The notes under the pieces: generated by a model
Told to the model about the DNA's origin: nothing
The model's database searches: none
Seen by the model: the letters and a program-made list of their open reading frames with translations, nothing else
Part shown: positions 26,373 to 34,344 of the stretch, piece after piece
Numbering within the stretch: position 1 is the stretch's first letter
Layout: the number at the start of each line of letters is the position of its first letter
DNA from: CAG-390 sp964522215
GTDB taxonomy: Bacteria > Bacillota > Clostridia > Oscillospirales > CAG-272
Length of the DNA: 64,000 nt
Assembly: GCA_964522215.1 (NCBI GenBank)
Contig: CAZFVR010000004.1
Span: 1-64,000 of the forward strand
Direction: 5' to 3'
Position numbers and translations under genes: made by a program

Positions 26373-26429
26373 TAGCTTTTTGAGTTTTTTTCGCGATAAT
26401 CGGAAAATTTTTTATATTTTTTCATGCAG

Positions 26430-26450
26430 CACTGTCGGCAACGGACAGTG
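26430..26450 (-). terminator. 7-bp stem-loop after the MATE gene
   Basis: CACTGTC/GACAGTG around a 7-nt loop follows the MATE stop by 8 bp. On the minus strand it is followed by CTGCATGAAAAAAT, with no U-tract, so termination here is uncertain. Confidence 0.4.
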
Positions 26451-26458
26451 ACGCTTAT

Positions 26459-27904
26459 TTATTTTGCAGTTCTTTTTTCGCAATACAGGGCAAGGCCGCG
26501 GCGCCCCTCATCGGTGACGGGACACAGCCACCGCTCGGTCTTAAAAAACCTGATACAGCACACGGCTTTTGGCCAATCCTCCGCTATATACATGATAGCA
26601 AACACCAGCGGGAAAGGGAGTTTCAGCAGGAATGCAGTGATAAGCGTGACCGGGAGCGACACGAGCCACAAAAACACAAGATCGTACCGCATGCCGACCC
26701 GAGTCTCTCCGCCCGGCCTGAAGATGCCGCATATCATGATATAGGGAATATTTCTTACTGCCATTTCGGCAGCATATATCGAGAGTATCCACATGGCCGT
26801 GCCGAGCGTTTCGGAGGTGATCTTACCGTCCATATCGAATATACCGACTATGGAACGGCGGAATATTATTATCACCGCACCGAGGAGCAGAGAAAATGCC
26901 GGCACGAGTATTGAAAAACGCTTTGAATCACGCACTGCGGCATCTATATCCCCCGCTCCGACCGATCGACCAACTATAACGCTTGATGCACTGCCAAGCC
27001 CCACAAAAAAGACAAAGGCTATGCTCTCGAAGGTTCTCATTATGGTAACGGCGGCATAGTTGCCTGATCCGAGATTTGCAAATATGATGTTAAATGCAAG
27101 CGTGCCTGCTCCCCACAGTGTTTCGTTGGCGACCACAGGCATGGCACGGCGCAAAAATTCGGAAACAAAGCCGCGCCCCCAATCAAACATCTCACGCGGG
27201 CGTGCGATAAGCATATTGCGCTGAAAGATCGACACCGCAAAGGTAATGATGGGAGAGAGCCATGCCGATATTACGGTAGCGATGGCCGCGCCGCGTGCGC
27301 CCATGGCAGGGATCGCGCCAAAACCGAAGATAAATGCGTAGTCAAGCGCGGTATTCAGGAGCGTTGTTACAAGCGTTGTGTAAAGCGGAAGCTTTACCCT
27401 CTCGGTGGAGCGCAAAACGCTCATAAAGATATAGTTTAGGGCAATGGCGGGATATGAAAATGCGGCTATCGACAGATATTCGACGCCTATATCCAGCACT
27501 GCCGCCTCGCGATTGAATATCCATATCACACCGCGCGGGAAGATAGCCCCTGCCAATGTAAAGACAAAAGAGGTGCCGAGTGCCAACAGCAATGCAATGC
27601 CGTACACGCGGCGGATGGAGGGGAGATCCTGCGCTCCCCAATATTGGGATACAAACATAGTAAGAGCGGACATAAGCCCAAACAGCACCATAGACAGGAA
27701 CCAGCCAAACTGCCCTGCCATGCCGACTGCTGCAAGCGGGGTATCGCCCAGCTGCCCCACCATCAAAGTGTCAACAAGTGAAAATGAGCTGGAGAGCAGG
27801 TTTTGAAGTGCTATCGGCAGAGCAATACGCACTATATCGCGCCAAAAATAACTATCCCCCAGATATTTTTGTAATTTTAAGCTAAGATCGGATCGTTCTG
27901 TCAT
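26459..27904 (-). CDS. MATE-family efflux transporter
   Basis: A 481-residue, 12-helix cation/drug antiporter of the NorM/DinF type. The first repeat starts with ALPIALQNLLSSSFSLVDTLMVGQLGDTPLAAVGMAGQ, a diagnostic MATE segment, and the second with RRAMPVVANETLWGAGTLAFNIIFANLGSGNYAAVTI, confirming two inverted MatE repeats. It probably exports cationic drugs or metabolites using Na+ or H+. I chose the ATG at 27904 because GAGGAG lies 5 bp upstream; a start 10 codons earlier has no such site. It follows leuS by 104 bp on the same strand with no clear promoter. Confidence 0.9.
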   Translation of the reverse strand: MTERSDLSLKLQKYLGDSYFWRDIVRIALPIALQNLLSSSFSLVDTLMVGQLGDTPLAAVGMAGQFGWFLSMVLFGLMSALTMFVSQYWGAQDLPSIRRVYGIALLLALGTSFVFTLAGAIFPRGVIWIFNREAAVLDIGVEYLSIAAFSYPAIALNYIFMSVLRSTERVKLPLYTTLVTTLLNTALDYAFIFGFGAIPAMGARGAAIATVISAWLSPIITFAVSIFQRNMLIARPREMFDWGRGFVSEFLRRAMPVVANETLWGAGTLAFNIIFANLGSGNYAAVTIMRTFESIAFVFFVGLGSASSVIVGRSVGAGDIDAAVRDSKRFSILVPAFSLLLGAVIIIFRRSIVGIFDMDGKITSETLGTAMWILSIYAAEMAVRNIPYIMICGIFRPGGETRVGMRYDLVFLWLVSLPVTLITAFLLKLPFPLVFAIMYIAEDWPKAVCCIRFFKTERWLCPVTDEGRRGLALYCEKRTAK

Positions 27905-28008
27905 TGGACTCCTCAAAGGGACGGGGCCGCGCACAAGACCTCTGTCTGTACGTCAGCCCCGATAATTTATTGTTTTACGATAGTCGTTTGCATGTTACGC
28001 GACCGTTA

Positions 28009-30423
28009 TCATTTGACTACGATGTTGATTATCTTGTTGGGGACGGTTATCTCCTTGACGATCGTCTTGCCCTCGATCGCAGCGGCTATGCGCTCGTCTG
28101 CCTTGGCGGTGGCCAGTGCCTCCTCGCGCGGGCAATCAAGCGGCAGGCTTACGGTGGAACGAAGCTTACCGTTTATCTGTACGGCAACAACGACGGATGC
28201 ATCTACCGTTTTGGCCTCGTCATAGGTCGGCCAAGGTGATACGGCCAGCAGCTCCCTGCCGCCCAGCTGTTCATTTATCTCCTCGCAAAGGTGAGGGGCG
28301 ACCGGAGAGAGCAGTTTGATGTAGACATCAAGCTCATCGCGTGTGAGCGAGCCGTGGGAGGAGATATCATTGAGCAGGCTCATCATTGCCGCGATGGCGG
28401 TGTTGAACTTAAGGCTCTCATAGTCCTCTGTCACCTTTTTGATCGTCTTATGGAAAGCTGTTTCAAGCTCGTGTGTCGCACCACTGCCGCGCACCATGCC
28501 GGGCAGGTCCGCTACCCTTTCAAGGAAGCGCTTGCAGCCCTTTACGCTGCTGTCCGACCACGGCGCTGCCGCGGTATAATCACCCATAAAGAGGACGTAG
28601 GTACGCAGAACATCCGCGCCGTATGCATCTATGACCGTATTGGGATCGATAACGTTGCCCTTGGATTTTGACATCTTCTCGCCGTCAGGCCCCAATATAA
28701 GACCCTGCGCGGTGCGCTTGGCATACGGCTCATCACACGGCACAACACCTATATCGTAAAGGAATTTATGCCAGAAGCGGGAGTAGATCATGTGTCTTGT
28801 AACATGCTCCATACCGCCGTTGTACCAATCAACAGGCATCCAGTATTTAAGCTTTTCAAGATCCGCCACACACTTTGTATTGTGCGGATCGACATATCTC
28901 AAAAAGTACCAAGAGGATCCCGCCCACTGGGGCATGGTGTCTGTTTCGCGCTTGGCGTCTCCTCCGCACTTCGGACATTTGCAATTAACGAACTCCTCGA
29001 TCCTTGCCAGCGGGGATTCACCGTTTTGACCCGGGGCGAACTCCTTCATATCCGGCAGCTTCAGGGGCAGCTCGTCATACGGCACGGGAACCATGCCGCA
29101 ATGCGGGCAATGCACGATCGGTATCGGCTCGCCCCAATAGCGCTGACGGTTAAATGCCCAGTCCTTCATTTTGTACTGAACGCCGCCCTCGCCCACACCG
29201 AGATGCTCAAGCTCCTCGATGGCGCGGCGGATGGAATCCTTTTTGTTGGTAAAGCCATTAAGGAAGCCGGAGTTTATCATCTCGCCGTCACCGGTATAGG
29301 CCTCGTGCGAGATTTCTCCGCCCTTTATGACCTCAACGATATCTATGCCGAACTTGCGTGCAAAGTCAAAATCGCGCGGGTCGTGTGCCGGCACTGCCAT
29401 GATGGCGCCTGTGCCGTAGCCCATCATAACGTAATCGGCGATATAAATGGGTATCTCCTTGCCTGTAAGCGGATTGACGGCAACAAGGCCCTCAAGGCGC
29501 ACACCTGTTTTGTCCTTGACGAGCTGTGTGCGCTCAAATTCCGTCTTTTTGGCGCACTCCGCGCGATATGCCCGAACAGCATCCATATTGGATATCTCAG
29601 CGGCATATTTATCTATCATCGGATGCTCCGGCGCCATGACCATAAAGGTCACGCCAAAGAGTGTATCCGGGCGGGTGGTATAAATGCGCAGTCTCTCATC
29701 GGGCTTACCTGCAATGGCGAAGTTAACGAACGCACCCTCGCTCTTGCCTATCCAGTTTACCTGCTGTTGCTTGATATTGGGCAGGTAGTCAACACCCTCA
29801 AGCCCGGTAAGCAGGCGGTCGGCATACTTGGTGATGCGCAGATACCAAACATCCTTGGACTTTTGCACCACATCGCTGTGGCAGATATCGCACTTGCCGC
29901 CCTGGCTATCCTCGTTTGACAGCACGACCTTGCAATTGGGGCAATAGTTGACGAGTGCGGTATCGCGGAAGGCAAGTCCCGCCTCGAACATTTTAAGAAA
30001 GATCCACTGCGTCCAGCGGTAATAATCCTCATCGGTGGTATCGATAACGCGCTGCCAATCAAAGCCAAAGCCCACACGCTTCAGCTGCTGGGTGAATTTT
30101 TCTATGTTCTTATCCGTCACAGCACGCGGGTGCATGCCGGTCTTTATTGCATAGTTTTCGGTGGGAAGTCCGAATGCATCAAAGCCCATCGGAAACAGGA
30201 CATTATACCCCTGCATGCGGCGCATGCGGGATACGACCTCAAGACCCGAATATGCCTTTATATGCCCAACGTGCATGCCCGCTCCGCTGGGATAGGGAAA
30301 TTCAACAAGCCCGTAAAACTTGGGTCTGCCGCCCGCATCCTTTTCGTCCAGCGCATGAAAGACACCGGCCTTTTGCCATCTTTCCTGCCATTTTTTCTCT
30401 ACCGCCAAATAATCGTATTTCAT
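28009..30423 (-). CDS. leuS: Leucyl-tRNA synthetase
   Basis: Charges tRNA-Leu with leucine. The 804-residue class I enzyme has YPSGAGMHVGH (HIGH box, about 43-53), a zinc-binding insert with CPNCKV and CDICHS, an editing domain (about 220-410) with the TTRPDTLFG motif, and KMSKSKGN (KMSKS). The C-terminal anticodon and LeuS-specific domains end in VPNKIINIVVK. GGAGAC precedes the ATG. Only 84 AT-rich bp separate it from rsfS; there is no room for a T-box leader, so it is probably co-transcribed with the nadD-yqeK-rsfS genes. Confidence 0.97.
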   Translation of the reverse strand: MKYDYLAVEKKWQERWQKAGVFHALDEKDAGGRPKFYGLVEFPYPSGAGMHVGHIKAYSGLEVVSRMRRMQGYNVLFPMGFDAFGLPTENYAIKTGMHPRAVTDKNIEKFTQQLKRVGFGFDWQRVIDTTDEDYYRWTQWIFLKMFEAGLAFRDTALVNYCPNCKVVLSNEDSQGGKCDICHSDVVQKSKDVWYLRITKYADRLLTGLEGVDYLPNIKQQQVNWIGKSEGAFVNFAIAGKPDERLRIYTTRPDTLFGVTFMVMAPEHPMIDKYAAEISNMDAVRAYRAECAKKTEFERTQLVKDKTGVRLEGLVAVNPLTGKEIPIYIADYVMMGYGTGAIMAVPAHDPRDFDFARKFGIDIVEVIKGGEISHEAYTGDGEMINSGFLNGFTNKKDSIRRAIEELEHLGVGEGGVQYKMKDWAFNRQRYWGEPIPIVHCPHCGMVPVPYDELPLKLPDMKEFAPGQNGESPLARIEEFVNCKCPKCGGDAKRETDTMPQWAGSSWYFLRYVDPHNTKCVADLEKLKYWMPVDWYNGGMEHVTRHMIYSRFWHKFLYDIGVVPCDEPYAKRTAQGLILGPDGEKMSKSKGNVIDPNTVIDAYGADVLRTYVLFMGDYTAAAPWSDSSVKGCKRFLERVADLPGMVRGSGATHELETAFHKTIKKVTEDYESLKFNTAIAAMMSLLNDISSHGSLTRDELDVYIKLLSPVAPHLCEEINEQLGGRELLAVSPWPTYDEAKTVDASVVVAVQINGKLRSTVSLPLDCPREEALATAKADERIAAAIEGKTIVKEITVPNKIINIVVK

Positions 30424-30507
30424 AGTAGTCTCCGTATTCGGATATTTAAATATTCCGATATTTAAGATATTTAAAATATTTTGATACTTGTTTTTTTAGC
30501 CTCTTTA

Positions 30508-30915
30508 TTATTCTTCCGAGTCGGCTTCAACGCGCGGCAGCACCTCGACCCTCTCGGTATCCGAATAAAGCTTATCAAGATTATAAAACTCGCGTGCATC
30601 CTTGGTAAACACGTGCAGGATCACGGTACCGTAGTCAAGTACCATCCAGGAATTCTTATCGCCGCGCCCCTCGGCGGCAAAGGGCTTGACCCCTGCCTCG
30701 CCAAGCTTGAACTCCACCTCATCGATAAGAGAACGCACGTGAGTTGTGGCGTGTGCGGTACAAAGCACAAAATACTCGGTAAGATCGATCTTATCCCCGA
30801 CCTTAAGGACAGCTATATCCTCGCCGCGATGTGCATCGAGCTGATGGTATATCTCCTCGGCAAGCGAGATGGGCTCGGGCGTGCCGTCCTGCGCAAATTT
30901 AAGTTCTACCTTCAT
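30508..30915 (-). CDS. rsfS: Ribosomal silencing factor RsfS
   Basis: A 135-residue protein of the Iojap/RsfS family that binds uL14 and prevents subunit joining when nutrients are short. Landmarks are DIAVLKVGDKIDLTEYFVLCTAHATTHVRSLIDEVE and DYGTVILHVFTKDAREFYNLDKLYSD. An acidic tail follows. It starts 3 bp after yqeK, the usual Bacillota arrangement, implying coupled translation. Confidence 0.95.
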   Translation of the reverse strand: MKVELKFAQDGTPEPISLAEEIYHQLDAHRGEDIAVLKVGDKIDLTEYFVLCTAHATTHVRSLIDEVEFKLGEAGVKPFAAEGRGDKNSWMVLDYGTVILHVFTKDAREFYNLDKLYSDTERVEVLPRVEADSEE

Positions 30916-30918
30916 TTT

Positions 30919-31671
30919 TTATTCTCCTTTCATTTGACCAGCGGCAGCGTTTCCTGCCGCAGCAAGTTCGCATATCAAATAATTTCTTGCATCAGTTGTT
31001 TCCGTACTGATAAGGCTGCCTCGCTCTATCAGCTCTCCGATGGTCATATCAAATGACATTACCATCAGGCGGTCAAGATGCCGCACGCGCTCCGCCACGC
31101 TCATTTTATCCGGGCAAGCATCAAAAAACTCGTCCCGCAGTCTTACGCAATCGGGATATGTGCGCGTGTCGTCTATATAATCCGCAAAATAAATTATCTT
31201 TTCCGCCATCGACATTCCCGCCCTGCCTGTTGTGTGATAACGTACGGCATCGATCACGCGCGAGTCGGCAAGACCCCGATAACGCTCGGGTATCAAAAGC
31301 GCTGCGGTACGAGCGTGCAGTGTTTTTGGGGACATGGCATCAGCGGGGGTCGGCGTGATGCCGTGCCTTTGCAGGATCTCAAAATGCTCGGCCACCGTCA
31401 GCTCCTTTGTTATATCATGGAGCAATGCCGCGGCGCGCAAGAGCCTTATATCATCCGCGCTCGGCATAAATATCTCGCCAAGGCGTACCGCCATGCGCTC
31501 TACGCCCAAAACATGCGCGGCACGCTTTTGGGATAGTATGAACGGCAGCTCGGCGCGCAGGATGGCGATGGCATCATCGCTGATATCGATCCTATCGGGC
31601 GATATTGCGCCCTCGCCCGCCCGCACCTGTTTGCGGTCTTTGATCTCTTCTGCGTTTTTTTCAGCTTCCAT
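30919..31671 (-). CDS. yqeK: HD-domain hydrolase YqeK
   Basis: A 250-residue protein of the YqeK family, which hydrolyses diadenosine tetraphosphate symmetrically to ADP. The HD domain runs from SQKRAAHVLGVERMA through AALLHDITKEL (HD pair) to VRYHTTGRAGMS and YFADYIDD. About 55 charged N-terminal residues precede the domain, more than in typical YqeK. The ATG at 31671 has GGAGGAG seven bases upstream, overlapping the nadD stop region; a longer frame starting at 31797 lies inside nadD and lacks support. Confidence 0.92.
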   Translation of the reverse strand: MEAEKNAEEIKDRKQVRAGEGAISPDRIDISDDAIAILRAELPFILSQKRAAHVLGVERMAVRLGEIFMPSADDIRLLRAAALLHDITKELTVAEHFEILQRHGITPTPADAMSPKTLHARTAALLIPERYRGLADSRVIDAVRYHTTGRAGMSMAEKIIYFADYIDDTRTYPDCVRLRDEFFDACPDKMSVAERVRHLDRLMVMSFDMTIGELIERGSLISTETTDARNYLICELAAAGNAAAGQMKGE

Positions 31672-31675
31672 ACCA

Positions 31676-32341
31676 TTACTCCTCCGCTGTCGGCTCCGGC
31701 GGTGCACCGTAAAGTCCGTGCGCACGGATATATGCCTCGACCGTCTGCGGCACCATGCCGCCAAGGCTCCGCCCCGCCGCCGCGGCGCGGCGTACATCGG
31801 TGGAGGATATCTCTATCGGCGGTGTTACTATCCGCCGCACCACTCTGTCATACTTGCGGCGATACTCGGCAAGCTTTGCCACTATCCGCGCATCCAGTGA
31901 CTCATCACACTCACGCCTGATATATATCGGGTAGCATAGCTTAAAGATCTCCTCCGCCTCATGCCATGTATCAAGTGTGAGCATCATATCCGTGCCGCAA
32001 AGCAGAAATAGCCTTGTGTTCGGCGCACTGAGCTCACGCAATGTGTCAACGGTATAGCTGCGTCCGCCGCGCCTTTGCTCTGTATCGCTGACGATAACGC
32101 CCTCAATGCCGCCAAAGGCCAACTCACACATGCGCATACGATCAGCCGGGTCATCGATAAAATCCAGCCTTTTATGCGGCGGAAGAAATGCGGGGATCAC
32201 ATAAAGATAGTCAAGCCGCATCTGCGACAAAAACGCCCTTGCCGCCTCCACATGACCGTTGTGCGGTGGCGCAAAAGTGCCGCCGTATATTCCGATCCGC
32301 CTCATCCCAAAGGGATTGGCCATCGTCATCGAGTCATTCAT
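31676..32341 (-). CDS. nadD: Nicotinate-nucleotide adenylyltransferase
   Basis: Adenylates nicotinic acid mononucleotide in NAD synthesis. The 221 residues show the nucleotidyltransferase motif IYGGTFAPPHNGH and PAFLPPHK near the N-terminus and the ISSTDVRR motif near the C-terminus. The ATG at 32341 overlaps the yhbY stop (ATGA), so translation is probably coupled; a second ATG 12 codons in would also give a good NadD. Confidence 0.95.
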   Translation of the reverse strand: MNDSMTMANPFGMRRIGIYGGTFAPPHNGHVEAARAFLSQMRLDYLYVIPAFLPPHKRLDFIDDPADRMRMCELAFGGIEGVIVSDTEQRRGGRSYTVDTLRELSAPNTRLFLLCGTDMMLTLDTWHEAEEIFKLCYPIYIRRECDESLDARIVAKLAEYRRKYDRVVRRIVTPPIEISSTDVRRAAAAGRSLGGMVPQTVEAYIRAHGLYGAPPEPTAEE

Positions 32342-32628
32342 AGCTCTATCGTCTTTTTTGTCTCCGACTCACGGTAAAGGATAAGCTTGCGGCCGATCGT
32401 GGCAACTACCGTGGCACCTGTCGCGGCAGCAAGCGACTCGGCGGCGGAGCGCGGTGTCTCTCCGCAGTTATCAAGCACCGAAAGTTTTATAAGCTCACGC
32501 GCCTCAAGCGCATCGGATACTGTTTTTATAAGGTTATCCCCCACACCGTCCTTGCCTATCTGCATGATAGTAGGGATATCCGCGGCAAGCGAGCGAAGAT
32601 ACGCCCTTTGTTTTGATGTTATCTCCAT
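32338..32628 (-). CDS. yhbY: CRS1/YhbY-domain RNA-binding protein
   Basis: A 96-residue RNA-binding protein linked to 50S ribosome assembly. The domain runs MEITSKQRAYLRSLA, then IGKDGVGDNLIKTVSDALEARELIKLSVLDN and GATVVATIGRKLILYR, matching YhbY in length and motifs. I put the start at 32628, where GGTGA is 8 bp upstream. The open frame extends to an ATG at 32727 that overlaps the rdgB stop (TGATG), which would add 33 residues without homology. A GC-rich hairpin (GCCCGCG/CGCGGGC) lies in that stretch. Confidence 0.88.
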   Translation of the reverse strand: MEITSKQRAYLRSLAADIPTIMQIGKDGVGDNLIKTVSDALEARELIKLSVLDNCGETPRSAAESLAAATGATVVATIGRKLILYRESETKKTIEL

Positions 32629-32726
32629 TGATATTTTCACCATCGCCCGCGGGGTACGCGGGCTTCCTGTTTTTTCGTGTATTCGTAGATCTACCGATCT
32701 GTTCATGTGTTTTTTATGTTTGAGCA

Positions 32727-33362
32727 TCAGTGACCGGCCAGCCTTTTGGCCAGTGCCGCGCAAAGCTTTGCGCTAGCCCGCCCGCGGTGACTTATACTGT
32801 TTTTTTGCTCCGATGTAAGCGAGGCAAAGGTCATGCCGAACTCGGAGCAGTAAAAGAGCGGATCATACCCAAAGCCGCCATCACCCTGCGGGGCTTTTGT
32901 TATCTCACCCTCACACCTGCCGCTTACCTCTATAGGCTCGCCCTCGATCCCACAGCCCTGCGGAAAGACACAAGCCATACTGCAAACGAATGCTGCACCG
33001 CGTTCGCCATCACCGCAGCCCTCAAGCTCGCGCAAAAGCTTTGCGTTATTTGCGGCATCATCATGCTCGACGGCGTACCTGGCCGAATGAACGCCCGGCG
33101 CACCGCCAAGCGCATCGACGCAAAGGCCGGAATCATCGCCTATCGCTATCATTTTGCAATACTCGGCCACTGTTTTTGCCTTTATCATTGCATTTTCGGC
33201 AAAGCTTTCGCCATCCTCAACTATCTCCTCGGCAAACCCGATATCGTCAAGTGTCAAAAGCTCAATTTCCGCACCCGCGCAGGAAGCAAGAAGCCTTTGA
33301 AGCTCCGCAAGCTTGCCGCGGTTGCGTGTGGCAACAACCATTTTCAGCTTTTTGTTTTCCAT
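32727..33362 (-). CDS. rdgB: XTP/dITP diphosphatase (RdgB/HAM1)
   Basis: Hydrolyses non-canonical purine NTPs (XTP, ITP, dITP) to monophosphates, cleaning the nucleotide pool. The 211 residues carry VVATRNRGKLAELQRLL at the N-terminus, DDSGLCVDALGGAPGVHSARYA, GFGYDPLFYCSEFGMTFASL and a final SHRGRASAKL, all conserved. The first ATG lacks a clear Shine-Dalgarno. It sits between ftsY and yhbY on the minus strand. Confidence 0.95.
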   Translation of the reverse strand: MENKKLKMVVATRNRGKLAELQRLLASCAGAEIELLTLDDIGFAEEIVEDGESFAENAMIKAKTVAEYCKMIAIGDDSGLCVDALGGAPGVHSARYAVEHDDAANNAKLLRELEGCGDGERGAAFVCSMACVFPQGCGIEGEPIEVSGRCEGEITKAPQGDGGFGYDPLFYCSEFGMTFASLTSEQKNSISHRGRASAKLCAALAKRLAGH

Positions 33363-33432
33363 TTTATCTTTTTTATCTATTATTTTCGTTGATCCTTACC
33401 CTTCCGGAAGTCCGCAAAGGGTCAAGCCATCG

Positions 33433-34344
33433 TCAGTCTTCGGGGAAAAGCGCATCTATGAATTCACCCGAGTCAAACGGCTGCATGTCGTCTATCTTTT
33501 CTCCAACACCGATAAACTTAACGGGCAACCCCAGCTCGCGGCGGATAGAGAGGATTATACCGCCCTTGGCAGTACCGTCCAGCTTGTTGAGCACAAGACC
33601 CGTAATGTTCGCCGCCTCGCCGAATTCCTTTGCCTGGATTATTGCGTTCTGCCCTGTTGTGGCATCAAGCACCAAAAGGTTTTCACGCGCCGCTCCCGGC
33701 AGCTCGCGGTCGATAACGCGATTGATCTTTGCCAGCTCGTTCATAAGGTTCTTTTTGTTATGCAATCTGCCCGCCGTATCAACGATAAGGACATCGGCGT
33801 GTTTATTGCGAGCATAGTTTGCCGCATCGTAAACAACGGCGGCAGGGTCTGATCCCTCGCTTTGCTTTATAAGCTCAACGCCTGCCCTATCACACCAAAC
33901 TGACAGCTGATCTATCGCCGCGGCACGGAATGTATCTGCCGCCGCGACCACAACACGCCGACCCTCCGCCTTGAGCCTTGCCGATATCTTACCGACAGAC
34001 GTTGTCTTTCCCGCTCCGTTGACTCCTATCACCAAAATTACAGACGGAGTGGTATCAAGCGACAGAGGTGCGCTCTCGCCGATCATGCCTGTGATTATCT
34101 CGCGCAGAGCCTCCATGGTATCCTCCCGCGTTTTAATGCGGTCGTCGCGTATGCGCTCGCGGAGCTCTTCAATTATCTCCTCAGATGCACCAACTCCGAC
34201 ATCGGAGGTGATAAGTATCTCCTCAAGCTCTTCCAAAAAGTCCTCATCTATCTTTACGAATGAGCGCATCACAGACTCGATGCCGCCCATAAGTGCGCCG
34301 CGGGTCTTGCTAAGTCCCTCGCGAAGCTTACTCAAAAAGCCCAT
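33433..34344 (-). CDS. ftsY: Signal recognition particle receptor FtsY
   Basis: A GTPase that receives SRP-ribosome complexes at the membrane for co-translational insertion. The 303 residues contain the N domain (MGFLSKLREGLSKTRGAL), G1 GVNGAGKTT, DTFRAAAIDQL, G3 VDTAGRLHNKKNLM, G4 LNKLDGTAKGG and the closing FIGVGEKIDDMQPF. The acidic A domain of proteobacterial FtsY is absent, as usual in Bacillota. GGGAAG is close to the ATG at 34344, and the gene overlaps the smc end by 17 bp, a tight smc-ftsY coupling. Confidence 0.97.
   Translation of the reverse strand: MGFLSKLREGLSKTRGALMGGIESVMRSFVKIDEDFLEELEEILITSDVGVGASEEIIEELRERIRDDRIKTREDTMEALREIITGMIGESAPLSLDTTPSVILVIGVNGAGKTTSVGKISARLKAEGRRVVVAAADTFRAAAIDQLSVWCDRAGVELIKQSEGSDPAAVVYDAANYARNKHADVLIVDTAGRLHNKKNLMNELAKINRVIDRELPGAARENLLVLDATTGQNAIIQAKEFGEAANITGLVLNKLDGTAKGGIILSIRRELGLPVKFIGVGEKIDDMQPFDSGEFIDALFPED

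Noticed and set aside
28768..29919. Plus-strand open frame of 383 codons opposite leuS
   Set aside because: A shadow of the leuS reading frame, with no recognisable domain.
30424..30507. T-box leader for leuS
   Set aside because: Only 84 bp, very AT-rich, without T-box or terminator features.
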